The notes beneath the pieces are model-generated. The model had not been told where the DNA came from and ran no database searches. It saw nothing but the letters and a program-made list of their open reading frames with translations. From assembly GCA_900073065.1 (NCBI GenBank), contig FJOG01000002.1, positions 566,800 through 630,799 of the forward strand: DNA of 64,000 nt, given 5' to 3'. The position numbers and the translations under genes are program-made. This stretch comes from Phialocephala subalpina. Lineage: Eukaryota; Ascomycota; Leotiomycetes; Helotiales; Mollisiaceae. How positions within the stretch are numbered: position 1 is the stretch's first letter; the number at the start of each line of letters is the position of its first letter. This document shows, in pieces, positions 44,092-55,321 of this stretch.

Positions 44092-46022
44092 ATGAATAAC
44101 TCAATGGAGGCACGAATGTTCCACTTCGAGGGGTGGGAGTCAGATGAAATGTGAGTTTTCGAGGAAATGGGGTATCTGTGTGGTCTGCTAATGTCAATAG
44201 CTGGTGGTTCTTGACTCAAGTTGCGGTCGGGGGGACTTTGTTCGTGCTGGCGTTTATGTACTATGCAATACGATTCTTCGAAAGCGTGGAGAGTGAGACG
44301 ATCAAGAGATTTTACTTTGATACCATAGAAGCTCCAAAAGATGTGAAGATCTTGGAGGAGCCATCAATTAAGGTATAGCCATCTCGACAGTACATCGTAC
44401 GAAATTGGAACTAACCGTCGCAGGCTCCCGGCTCGACAGCTATACAATGCTATGCTCCGGCCACTGGGCAGTTTCTAGGTTTCATTAACCCTATTACACC
44501 GGAAGGCATCGACCGCACAATCGAGAAGGCCAGGGTCGCACAGGAGAAATGGGCTCGAACGACATTCAAACAACGCAGACAAGTCCTTCGATCCATGCAG
44601 GCCTATATAATGGATAACCAAGAAGACCTCTGCCGTATTGCATGTCTAGACTCCGGAAAGACGATGGTCGATGCTACACTAGGCGAGATTCTGGTCACGG
44701 TCGAGAAGCTGAAGTGGACAATTAAACATGGAGAAAAGGCACTACAACCTTCCAAGCGACCGACGAATCTCCTCATGATGTACAAGAAGAACAAGGTGGT
44801 CTACGAACCTTTGGGTGTGGTTGCTGCTCTGGTTTCCTGGAACTATCCTCTTCACAATCTACTCGGTCCCATCATCTCTGCCATTTTCTCTGGGAACGGA
44901 ATCGTCGTGAAAGTCTCGGAACACACCGCATGGAGTATGCCCCATTTTGTGAATATTGCCAGAGGAGCCTTGACCGTTAATGGGCATGACCCAAACCTCA
45001 TCCAATCCTTCGTTACTTGGCCACAGACCGCTGGTTACCTGACTTCCCACCCAGGAATCTCGCACATCACTTTCATTGGCAGTCAGCCTGTGGCGAAGCT
45101 CGTTGCAGCATCTGCTGCAAAGTCTCTGACACCTGTGCTAGCTGAGTTGGGAGGCAAGGATGCAGCAATTGTTCTCGATAGCGCGAAAAGTGACCTTCCT
45201 CGCATCATCGAAATTCTCCTCCGAGGCACATTTCAAGCAGCTGGTCAGAACTGCATTGGTATTGAACGAATCATTGCCACCCCTTACGTCTACGATGATA
45301 TTGTCAAGGCTCTTGAACCCCGAGTCAAAGCTATTCGTGTTGGCTCCATCCTCGATTCCAAGGACGGCAAGATTGACATGGGAGCAATGATCTCAGATGC
45401 CTCGTTCGACAGACTTGAGAAGCTCGTCGAAGCAGCAGTGAAAGATGGAGCACGACTTCTCGCTGGTGGCCAGAGATACAACCACCCAGTACATCACTCG
45501 GGACATTACTTTCAGCCAACCCTTCTCGTGGACGTCACCATAGAAATGGCAATTGCGAACGAGGAATGCTTCGGACCTATTTGTGTAGTCATGAAAGCAA
45601 AGAACGCAGAAGAAGCCACTGCAATCGCCAACTATCCAGATTTTGGACTCGGAGCTTCCGTGTTCGGCAACACTGGCGCTCAAATGGACGCGGTGGTCGG
45701 CCATCTTAAGACCGGGATGGTAGCTATTAACGATTTCGCTGCATACTACGCTGTTCAGTTACCATTTGGCGGCAATCGTGGAAGCGGGTATGGACGATTC
45801 GCAGGAGAGGAAGGACTGAGAGGATTGTGCAATATCAAGGCTATTTGTGAGGATCGATGGGGATGGTTGGGCGCCAGTACGGCTATTCCGAAGCAGATTC
45901 AATACCCGATTCCCGACACAAAGAAGGGATATGAGTTCACGAGGGCTGTGGTGGAAATTGGGTATTCGGTTTCGTGGAAGGGGATGATTGGTGGAGTGAA
46001 GAGGATAATCAAGAATTCGTGA
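44092..46022 (+). CDS. membrane-anchored aldehyde dehydrogenase, MSC7-like
   Basis: This is an NAD(P)-dependent aldehyde dehydrogenase of 609 residues from exons 44092-44150, 44201-44372 and 44424-46022. The short first exon was chosen because its ATG reads in frame through a 50-nt intron (GTGAGT...GCTAATGTCAATAG) into WWFLTQVAVGG. An N-terminal membrane anchor (TLFVLAFMYYAIRF) is followed by the ALDH fold. Motifs are the cofactor segment GVVAALVSWNYPLHN, the catalytic Glu in LAELGGKDA and the nucleophile Cys in FQAAGQNCIGI. EECFGPICVV and LPFGGNRGSGYGR complete the fold. Yeast MSC7 was named for an effect on meiotic sister-chromatid recombination. The substrate is unknown and an ER location is inferred. 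Confidence 0.93.
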
Positions 46023-46515
46023 GAGAGCGAGGGGTTGTATGTATCATTGATTGGCAGTTGCTGTATATCACAATGAAAGAATTGTAATCACTCCCTTCTG
46101 ATGATTAGAAGTATTGTGAACTTCAAATCTGCAATGGTCCTTAGATAGGGGCTTCACGTGAACTTAAAACGCTCCACTTTCATCAAAAGCTAAAATTTCG
46201 CGTCTGGTAGACTTCTCCTCCTTCATATCATTTGTTGCGTTGCTCTTGCCAAGTTCTTGACTAAGTGGTCGAAGTTAACTCTCTCCCAGGTTCTCAAAGG
46301 AAATGGCCGTGCCGGGGGAGAGCTCCTTCCTCATCAACCACACCAGACGCGTTCTTCTTGCACGAATTTGCTTATTTTTGAGCTTTGCGAGTTATGCGAT
46401 TCTCTGAGTTATTTCATGGCGATGGTGTTTGACATTTTTGAGATTCTAGTATTCAAGGGCCATGACTCGTTACTGTCTTTGAAAACTGAAGCATTGCATC
46501 CTCTGCCACTCCTCA
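46023..46515. other. spacer between converging genes
   Basis: It contains a palindromic TCACGTGA at ~46153-46160, oddly placed between two 3' ends. No gene is seen. Confidence 0.4.
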
Positions 46516-47380
46516 TCATGGTGCTCCACGAGCTCTCGAAGTCTCGGAGGTGGTATCCAGCAACTTTGATCGTCTTTTATGACGCCCAGTCCCATACACA
46601 TTCGCCTGGCTCTGCTCAGCAGTTAGAAACGCAACGTCAATCCCAACCATCACCTCCCGCACCTCTCTCCTTGGGGTATATCTTCGATTCAGACTCATAA
46701 CATTCATATAGCTCGGTAGCATATCCCACCTCTCATCCATCTCGGCCCAATGTCCCACACATTTCAAATCATGGGCGGTATTCGAGTAGGGATCGTCTGA
46801 TCGAGAATAGATCACGAAGTCGTCGTCCTCGTCGAAGTATGTGGGAATGGTTGAACTTAGGCTTGTCGTGTCATAGCTTGGAGTGAGGATTGTGGTGGAC
46901 TCGTCGCCGATGTCGTCACAGGTATGGTCTGGGGCAATGCCGAAGACGGCTTCGTCGTCGTCTGTCAAGCCGTCCATTACGTTGAGGGAGATGTGGTGGA
47001 AGGGGGTGTAGGCATCTGGGTAGGGTCAGTCTCTATTGTCATGAGAAGGCGATGAGGGGTCATGTACGAGGGACGTAGCGCATGCTTTTCCTGCGAGGTG
47101 GTACCTTCCTCGAGCTGGTGGGCACACATTCGCATTCTTGGATGGGAAGCTTCGTTTCTTGAGCGCGGTTCTCGCTGTGCTTCTTGGTCTTGTCCTTAGC
47201 TGTCGACTTAGTTCTCAACTGCTTCAAGTCCTTAGTAGTACTGCCGCCGTGATCTCGACCATGTTCTCGGTCCTTTCGCAGGCTACCGGCTTTCCGAGAA
47301 GAAGTCATATTGTGTTGAGTGCACGACAGCAGATTGATGACTTTCAAGGAGCAATTCGAGCTTGAATCGAGCACTACCAT
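46516..47380 (-). CDS. unrecognised protein, basic N-half and acidic C-half
   Basis: I do not recognise the family. Two exons, 47380-47068 and 47015-46516, join in frame (CTC|GTACAT...CCCAG|ATGCC) to give 270 residues. If the second Met (position 47308, MTSSRKAGSLRKD) is the start, the product is 246 residues. The N-half is Lys/Arg-rich (KQLRTKSTAKDKTKKHSEN), with a CECVP pair and a PPRRKSMRY patch. The C-half is Asp/Ser/Thr-rich (GLTDDDEAVFGIAPDHTCDD), with an FDEDDDFVIYSRSDDPYSN segment. There is no signal peptide or membrane helix. It could be a nuclear or disordered regulatory protein. Confidence 0.5.
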
Positions 47381-48138
47381 GATGGCAGCACGCCCTTCTT
47401 TTTGTATTCATTCCGAACATCGTGGCAGAGAGCGGTTCTCGCATGTAAATCGTGCGGTCCCTGAATACGCAGAGATGTCGATGGCGGTCATGTAGGCCGT
47501 GGTTGACCGGTCTAGTTTTTGTGCTGAGATGCGGAGGCGGTCCTGCTATTTTGGGTTTAGGTTCATGCAGGTTTAGGGTGTGGGAAGAGTGAACATGGGA
47601 TGTTGACTGAGTGGTCTGGTTCCGGATTGAGGAGGACCGCGTGCCAGCAGCTGAAGAGGAATGTCGCTTGTATCACTTTCAGGAGCGGAACTAGCAATCA
47701 GGTCCCGAAGACGACGACCGCCCAAAAAGAACCAGTATTCAGGAAAATGAGGCTGACCAACTTTCAGCTGTTGGATCCCTTCCTAAACATGTTCCATTCT
47801 CTTGATTACCCTCCGAAAGCATGGACTTCTCAAACTTTGGTCGTTCATGACTTCACCTAAGTTTCTGTTCGCTCGAGTCAGGATTAGTCGACCGGGAGTC
47901 GAAGAACCATCCATCGTTCCAGATCCTGATGCCTTGACTTTGGATTTCACGAACCTGACTTGGCCGATTGATTTCACGTTGCTTGAAACCTACCTTAATG
48001 AAAATGAGAATGGCACTGAGAGCAATGCTTTTCGGATCGGTCCTGAAGCGATGTCAGGGTCTATCTGGAACGACAACCTGAGACTTAAATCCTTCTAATG
48101 GCGACCATGATATAGGCTCAATTGGTTGTTCAAATATC
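47381..48138. other. upstream region of zinc-finger gene, possible missed 5' exon
   Basis: The frame 47847-48098 (plus) looks protein-like (PDPDALTLDFTNLTWPIDFT) and could be a 5' exon of the zinc-finger gene that follows. I found no donor/acceptor pair that joins it cleanly. Otherwise nothing is seen. Confidence 0.35.
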
Positions 48139-50485
48139 ATGACTGAAGACACCTCGGGGATGAAGGATGGGTTCAGTTCTTGGACGACACCGGAAAATAC
48201 AAGTCTAAATGGCCTGGATATCGCTACAATGGATCCACCACTAGCGCTGGTTGCGGCAACAAATCCACGTTTGACAACAGTTGTGGATAGTGTCGACGCT
48301 GATCGCGAAATCCACTTGCCTAGCCTTTCTTCATGGCCATCTCCAGACGAAGTCGGACCTTACCGGTGTGACCTATGTTCAAATAGCTACTTCAGGGCAG
48401 AGCATATAACTCGCCACCGAAAAATACATCATGTGGGTGCGGAGAAGAAGTATTATTGTTCTAATTGCCCTTCATCATTTGACGGAAGTTTAGCTTTCAG
48501 TCTCCATGTACGTTGGTGTCGACCTTCTAAAGGGGATGGAAGCCTTCAAAATACCAGAGGGGGTGTTTACAGCAGGAGAGGAAGTGTACACAGTGGCGCC
48601 AGCACGGGGTATGAGGAAATTGTGTTTGATTCGAAATCAGCCCATTCTGGGAGTCAAGCATCAATCGGATCAGCGAACTCTGTGGGTTCTGGTCGGCGTG
48701 GACCACTTAGCCGCCTTGCGCGAGCAGGAATGAATGCAGTAAAGGAGGTAGGTGCTTGTTGGAGGTGCAAATTTCTCAAGAAGTCAGTGAGTAGTGCCCA
48801 ATACCAAATCGTGAGAAAGATCATGCTAACTCTGGTGAGTGTGATCCTCATAGTCCGTGTGCCTTGTGCCCAAATGACAGTAAATCCATGTGGGGAAGCG
48901 TGGGTTGCAAACGTGGCAACTTTCATCTTCCCAGCTTCAGACTCTGCCGACGCCCCTTTGCAAAGCTATCTGAAGATCATCCAGACGCCCAGGCCATTGA
49001 ATCTAAGATAATGTCGCTCAATCTTGCAAACAATCCTGATCTATGGACTCAGAAGGATAGTCTAGATTCTAGCCCTGCTCAATCGAAACAAATCAAATCC
49101 GACGAAGTCAATGTCAGGCAACAATTTTACGAAAACTTAGACTCTTCTGCCATTGCCGAACGCTCACCTGCAACTTCAGCTCAGTTGCTTCCCCTTGAGC
49201 AGTGTGCACTCGCTATTCTATGGAATTTCACCCAATTTCCTTCAGCACGTCAGATCCTCAACGAAAAGGGATCTCTCGATGACCTGGTAAGACTGTTGCC
49301 GTATGCAGTAGCACACCAAGCTGAACGACAAGAGGTATGTGGTGATTTTGACTGCCGAGGCACATGCTGACATAGGCTTAGAACCAATTAATTGCTCAAT
49401 CCCTGATATGCTTGAGGACATGTGCAGAAGCCCTTCGTGTCAAGGCTGCTGGGCTCCTCGGCACACGCTGGCATAGCAGCTGCGAATCGCAGAAGTGCAA
49501 GATTGAGTGCATAGCAAACTTGAGTATGCACATAGAGCTGTACATACGTGAACTTTCCAGAGTGTTCTTCAAGAAGGAGAACGCGAAACGTCGACATCCT
49601 TGGTGGCTCTCTACCTTTTACAGCTTCTGCATTCAAAGTTATGTGAGACGAGCTCTAGTCGAGTTGGCTAAAGGCATACAAAAGACAGAAGGACCTGATG
49701 TAGATATCTGCACTGTCTACGAGGAAGCTGTATGGCAAGTTGGGCAACGAGACAAAGCTACCGATGAGGCACCAACTCAACTCGCGGCCGTGTATGCACT
49801 TTTTTGCCACGGTATCCAAAAAGAATATTTGGGGAAGAACAATACTTTCTTCGGGAGAGCAGCTGAAAGGTGGAGAGGTCTCTCCCCTGTAAAAAGGGAA
49901 TGGTCTTTGAGACAAGCGCTTCTTATGAGCGTGAGCTATCTTGATGATAAGCTAAGCAAGTACTCTCAGGCAAGGAATCCTCTCAAGAGCTCACTGTCTG
50001 AGTTTACACCTATGCTCATACACACGAAGCTTTCTCCTGAGATGATCGCAGACCTTCATCCAAAATTTACGGCCACGAAAGACGCAGAAGCTGATCTGTA
50101 TCTTTATCTTCCGGTCCGGCTCTTCATTGCCTTGAATTCTGAAACCTGTATTGATGATGTTGCGCGTATACCTGGGGTGCAGCCTTCTTGGGAGGCAAAT
50201 GGCATTCGGTCACCTAGTGACTATCTCAAGAGTCTCTTCCAAGACGACGGCAGGGCTCTCGACGAACAATATTCTACGGAAGAATTAGATGGGAACAGCG
50301 AATCCAGTCTACAACCGAGCGATGCAAACCGGGAAGGGAGATGCTCAGTATGCATGAACCACGTCCATGCAGGCGAAGATATTGCGCTTTTGTCTTGTTC
50401 CGACTGGTTTCACGAGAAGTGTATAACTGCATGGCTACAAGAAACCAACACTTGCCCGGGTTGCCGAGCAGTTGTATACAACTAG
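48139..50485 (+). CDS. multi-zinc-finger protein: C2H2, Zn2Cys6-like and RING-H2
   Basis: The prediction is 748 residues from exons 48139-48786, 48840-49334 and 49382-50485. Near residue 75 a C2H2 finger (YRCDLCSNSYFRAEHITRHR) is followed by a degenerate second one (YYCSNC...HVRWC). Around residue 210 the first splice rebuilds CWRCKFLKKSCDPHSPCALC. This has C-x2-C-x6-C-x5-C-x2-C spacing, as in Zn2Cys6 fungal DNA-binding domains, and VGCKRG supplies a late sixth cysteine. A long helical middle region follows. The C-terminal RING-H2 finger (CSVCMNHVHAGEDIALLSC, then WFHEKCITAWLQ, then CPGCR) has full C3H2C3 spacing. That suggests a ubiquitin ligase with nucleic-acid-binding fingers. The frame ends at TAG 50483-50485 but stays open right after it. 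Confidence 0.78.
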
Positions 50486-50863
50486 CCTGGAGTGTCAAAT
50501 TTGAAAAGAAAGCGATCGCCAGTACGCCAATTGGATGACGATGACTTGCCACCTTTTGCGCTCGACGATGACATTCCCGAGTCTAGAAGATTTGCACCAC
50601 CGCGGCCGGCCTCCGTATTCAAGAGTCCCGAACGACCCTACAAGTGTTCCGCAAAAGGATGTGAGGATATCCCAGGCTTCACTTATTCCGGTGGACTTCT
50701 CAGACATGTGAGAGCGGTCCATAACCTTCATAGAGGTCCTCAAAGACAGCTTCATTGCCCGCATACGAACTGCAAACGGTCTTGCGGGAAGGGCTTCTCG
50801 CGCCAGGAGAACCTGGATGAGCATATACGCCGAGTGCATCCCGCGCCCAACGTTACTGCGTAA
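50486..50863 (+). CDS. C2H2 zinc-finger module in frame behind the RING stop codon, no ATG
   Basis: This 125-codon open stretch is in the same frame as the preceding RING exon and contains no methionine codon, so it cannot start on its own. It carries a basic patch (LKRKRSPVRQ), an acidic Asp-rich segment and two C2H2-like fingers. Those are YKCSAKGCEDIPGFTYSGGL with HVRAVH, and LHCPHTNCKRSCGKGFSRQE with HIRRVH. It ends at TAA 50861-50863. It may be a C-terminal part of the upstream protein reached by readthrough, by an unusually short intron (for example 50474-50512) or lost by a nonsense mutation. Confidence 0.65.
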   Translation, partial: PGVSNLKRKRSPVRQLDDDDLPPFALDDDIPESRRFAPPRPASVFKSPERPYKCSAKGCEDIPGFTYSGGLLRHVRAVHNLHRGPQRQLHCPHTNCKRSCGKGFSRQENLDEHIRRVHPAPNVTA

Positions 50864-51073
50864 CCCTCTCCTAGTGTCCTCAGACATGGGTATGAAAGGG
50901 GGTAGATCGCGGAAAGCTAATAAATGTTAGCTCTTAGCAGACTCTAGCAAAGTTATCATCTATCAATAGTACGTAGATCCTGCATTCGTTCAAGTCAAGT
51001 AGTTTTTAGAATGTACAAAGAGTCTGAATGTTTAACAAGCTTCGCAGTCTAAGTGTTGCATGTTCTCAAGCAC

Positions 51074-52980
51074 TCAAGATCTCTTATGAACAAACACTGG
51101 CAACTCCTGCACCTTGTAATGGAAACCTTCTCTGATCTCAGATCCATCATCTAGAAAAACGCGGCGATACTCAAATCTCCTGAACAGCGTTGCAACTGTC
51201 TTCTTCAATTCCATGAAAGCAACCTGTGCTGTGTTAGTATTATACACTTCAAGCATCCATTCAACGAACTCACGTTTCTCCCAATACAAGCTCTGGGTCC
51301 ATAGCTGAATCCCAAGAATGCCTTCTCAAGCTCTGCTTTATTCTTGCCCTCCCACCTCTCCGGCACGAAGTCCAGCGCATTGCTTCCCCAAACCCTCGAG
51401 TCTCGATGAGTAGTGTAAGTAGGCGTGCTCAACACCGTTCCTTCCTCAAAGAACTCTCCACAAACTTTCATTCCACCTTTCGAAACGACTCGAGGAAGAC
51501 CTACCGAGACTGTTGTCCGAAGACGGAGAGTCTCGCAGATAACTCCATTCACGTACGGCAAGTCTTTGCACTCTCCCCATTCCGCAACCCAATCAGGTGG
51601 CAGAGGCGACGGAAACGCTGTGTCCAATTCCTCCTGAAGTTTTGCAAGTTTGGCAGGGTGAAGCATCATCATGTCAATCAGATGGGTGATTGTATTTCCT
51701 GTTGTGTCACTTCCGGCGATCAGCTGCGTGAGAGCTTCGGCTTTGATCTCATTATCTGGGAGCGAGGCGCCGGTATCTGGATCCGAAGCTGCGAAGAGGT
51801 AGTGAAGGATGTCTTTCCGGCCTTGTTCTGCTCCATCTGCTTTGCGTTTGTCGACCGCTGCTATGCCGATTTTGCCAAGTGCTGCGGCAGCTTTGGAGCC
51901 GGTGCTGAAGAAGGGGTCGAAGAAGAAGTATGGTGTCCATGCTGAGCGGAGTCATGAGCAGGGAGATATTGGAAGACTGGATGGGTGTCTTACTCTTGAT
52001 CCAAGGCATTTGGCCTACAGTTGCACACCATTCTCCACGGTCACGGAGCTTGACGATGAAACCCATTTTATCGTAACCAGCTGCTGTGAAACCAAAGGAA
52101 CTTCCGAATGCCTATCCAGTTCATCATCAGCCGCATCTCTCGAAATAAGCTTTCAGCAAGCACTCACCAGATCACCGATGATATCAAAAGCCAAGAATGC
52201 AGACCACTTCGCCGCATCGAATGCTGCCTCTCCTTTGCGTTGTCGCTTTGCAATTTCTTGATCAGTCTTTCCCAACTCGACATAAACACCAGCTTTCCCA
52301 TGCTCAACAAGTTCTTCCATTTGATGTCCGTACACTGCCAATGCTTTGGTGATATATGACTCAAAGCCGAGCATGGATTTAGGGCTGAACATATGAGCAA
52401 CAATCTTGCGCTTGCGGCTGTGCTTTGCTCTATCTCGGGTGGTGAAGATGTTGTCTTGGATATTGTCGAAGGCATAGTAGAAGTCTGATTTTAAGAAACC
52501 GTTTCCGTGACCCATGACGTCCTGTCATTGTTGTTAGCGAAGACCGATAGGTAGGTGGAAGAGGTAGTACTCTGATGCTGTCTGGATGTGCAACGCTGAC
52601 ATGGTTTGGAGCTACGCGGACGAAGTCTCCGTGTTTCTGATGTTGCTCATGAATTGTGAGAGAGATTCGATGTTTTCTAGAGAAAGTCAGTGATTAATTC
52701 TCTGAAAACTAGGAGGGTAATCGATGGCAATGACTTACCTGGCTTGCAACAACATCCAGAAGTCAGAGAATTTTCCGACCAGTGGTCCCGGGAATCGATT
52801 GAGTCCATTGACGTTCTGGAAGTATGGATGAAGCCAAAATGACTACAACTCTTTGTTTAGCAATGTCAAAGTAGACCTAGAAAGGGGTCAACCAACAGCA
52901 GAAAGTAAGAAAAAGATGCCGCCCAATGCCCAGAAAGGGACATTAAGTGCCGCGTTAGAGATAGACTCCAAGATACTCAT
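51074..52980 (-). CDS. cytochrome P450, CYP53 (benzoate 4-monooxygenase)-like
   Basis: This is a microsomal haem monooxygenase of 527 residues. Seven exons run 52980-52897, 52842-52739, 52676-52571, 52521-52168, 52111-51994, 51941-51274 and 51223-51074. An N-terminal anchor (LNVPFWALGGIFFLLSA) precedes VNGLNRFPGPLVGKFSDFW. The block DVMGHGNGFLKSDFYYAFD, followed by TRDRAKHSRKRKIVAHMFS, closely recalls benzoate 4-hydroxylases. The I-helix AGSDTTGN, the ExxR helix (CETLRL) and the haem loop FSYGPRACIGRN are intact. In CYP53 enzymes the reaction is para-hydroxylation of benzoate; that function is inferred here. It lies head-to-head with an FAD monooxygenase, 495 bp between start codons. Confidence 0.9.
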
Positions 52981-53475
52981 CTTCAGTCAGTGACTTGGAA
53001 TTAAGAATGAAGAAAGATCTTCGAAGTCTCCATTGGAAATCATGTGCTTATCAATGAAACAGGATACGTGCTTGAGGATTCTCAATTGCCATTCCCCCAC
53101 TTCTGCGCCTCACTCTTGGAGTCCAGCCACGAGCAGAATGCTGCCTTCGAGGAAGGAGATATCGATTGTCAGCATATCCCGTTATTCCCGGTCAAATCCG
53201 TACCTTGCAGAGACTCTTGAGCAACGAATCCTTATCTCTGGACCTGCGTCTAGACCATGCACCTCAAAGGTGGGGTTGTACCTAAAGGTGAGAAGTGGAG
53301 GGAGAGATGCGGCACAATATCTTCTAGCTGGGTTTGAATTTGAGACTACTTTTGCTATACTGCGTACCTTATCATTAGCATTGATGCTGCTGTGCTTCAG
53401 TCGAAAGCCCATGTGATGAGGTCGTAGAAGTGGAATCCGGAAAACTTGAAACTGACTGCTCAGACAAAAACGAGA
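52981..53475. promoter_or_regulatory. divergent promoter, P450 and FAD monooxygenase
   Basis: This 495-bp spacer lies between two divergent starts. It would hold both promoters. I could not assign a specific factor site. Confidence 0.45.
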
Positions 53476-55028
53476 ATGTCTTCCAATCCTAAGCTCAAAG
53501 TGAGTACTTTATGAAAGACTGTACAGAAAAGGTTTTGTACTGAGAAACACAAAGATCATCGTTATAGGTGCCGGCCTTGGAGATGTAGGAGCCGCAATAT
53601 CATGTCTCCTAGCAGGCAACTCAATAGTCCACATCCTCGAAGGAGCCACCGAAGTAGGAGAAGTAAATCCCCCCTCGATCCCACCCAGACATCGCATTAA
53701 CGAACAACTAGATTGGAGCAGGTATCCAAGTCCTCCCCAACTCCTCAAAAGTACTCAAATACTGGGGACTTTAGAAAGCACTCTCAGCACACGCCTCAAA
53801 TCCAAAATGCGCAAACTTAATCAGTTGGAAAGGCACTCCTTTAAGCAGTCTCGACTTCAGCACCAGTGCTGCGAAATATCCGGGAACTTGCTATTGGGAT
53901 TTCCATAGAGCAGATCTCCATCGAGTACTGATTGATCGAGCCATTGAGCTGGGTGCGACTATGGAATGTAATGCGAGAGTGATTGATGTCAAATGCAATG
54001 AGAGAGATAACACTGCAACGGTGGTGTTGGCTGATGGGAGAGATATGACGGCTGATTTGGTGATTGGTGCTGATGGGATTCATTCGAGGATGAGGGAGGT
54101 GTTGGTGGGGAAGAAGCAGCCGCCTACTAGGACGGGGGATCTGGCTTATAGGTTGTTGTTGGATGCGAGGAAATTGATGGAAGATCCAGATTTGGCGCCT
54201 CTCGTTCCTGCTGGAGAGGTCAATTATTGGATTGGGCCAGGTGCTCATGTTGGTACGTCTGATTGTGCACTTACAATGTTCCTGATCCAGCTGATGACCT
54301 TGGCCATGCAGTCACATATATGCTGCGAAATGCAACCCTCTGTAACATGGTTCTCCTCGTCCCAGACGATATGCCAGAAGACGGCCCCTCAACCATCGCA
54401 GGCAACGTAGAAGAAATGCGGTCCCTCTTCACAGAATGGGATCCACGAATATCAAAACTCCTAGCCCTCTGCGAAAACGTCCAGCGCTGGCGACTCTGCA
54501 TAGTCCAACCCCTAGACTCCTGGTACCACCCCAGCGGCTCCTTCGTCTTACTCGGAGACTCTGTTCACGCCACATTGCCGTATCTCGCTTCCGGAGCTGG
54601 AATGTCTTTTGAAGATGCTGCTGTACTTGGAGAATGTCTTAGGAGATTGAAAGGTAAGAGCGTGGAGGAGAAGTTGTTTGCATTGAAGGTGTATCAAGCT
54701 TGTAGGAAGGAGAGGACGGAGATGATTGTTGAGAGAGGGAATTTGCAGCAGATTTTGTATCATCTTGATGATGGGGAAGAGCAGGTGGAAAGGGATAGGA
54801 AGATTAGAGCTAATGGGGTGGCGGTGAGTGATGCTGAGATGGAGGAGGGTGAGGCGCTGGTGTGGAGAGATCCTGTGTTGGCGCCGAAGTTGTTGGGTTA
54901 TGATCATTTGGAAGATGTAAGTCATTTGAGTGACGTCTCCAAGCTTCACCAGTCTTCTGTACTAACAGCTTGCTTTTTAGGTTGCTAAGTACTGGAATGC
55001 TTTGAGTCGTGAAAGTTCTAAACTCTGA
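53476..55028 (+). pseudogene. FAD-dependent monooxygenase, salicylate-hydroxylase-like, with one in-frame stop
   Basis: The exons are 53476-53499, 53555-53662, 53712-54252, 54312-54916 and 54981-55028. All joins preserve frame, giving 441 codons apart from a premature TAG at 53772-53774. The dinucleotide fold IIVIGAGLGDVGAA and the segment IGAGIQVLPNSSKVLKYWGL lie before the stop. After it, in frame, come ASNPKCANLISWKG, VIGADGIHSRMREV (DG motif) and FVLLGDSVHATLPYLASGAG (GD motif). Relatives decarboxylate or hydroxylate aromatic acids such as salicylate. TAG sits where relatives have a charged or Gln residue; CAG to TAG would be a C-to-T change of the RIP type. No intron can remove the stop. 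It could be a recent null allele or a sequencing error. Confidence 0.8.
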
Positions 55029-55321
55029 GAGATATTGTCTGCCAGAAGGGACTCACTTAGGGCTGCGCAACAAAAAGTTCTGGATGGTTCGCGTTATCTG
55101 CAGATACAATAGAGCATGGAGTAATCGAAGTTGTAGAAAGCAGCACTTGCTGACCCAGGAGCAAGGATGTATATACATGAGAGAAGACTTCATTCATCGT
55201 GAGAGAAGTGTGTAGACATCTAGCAGCCAGAATCTACAACGAACGCCAAACACAAACCCACCTGTTATGACAACCCAACGCCCTCAATGCTAAACAATCA
55301 ACACATGGTATAGATACACAT

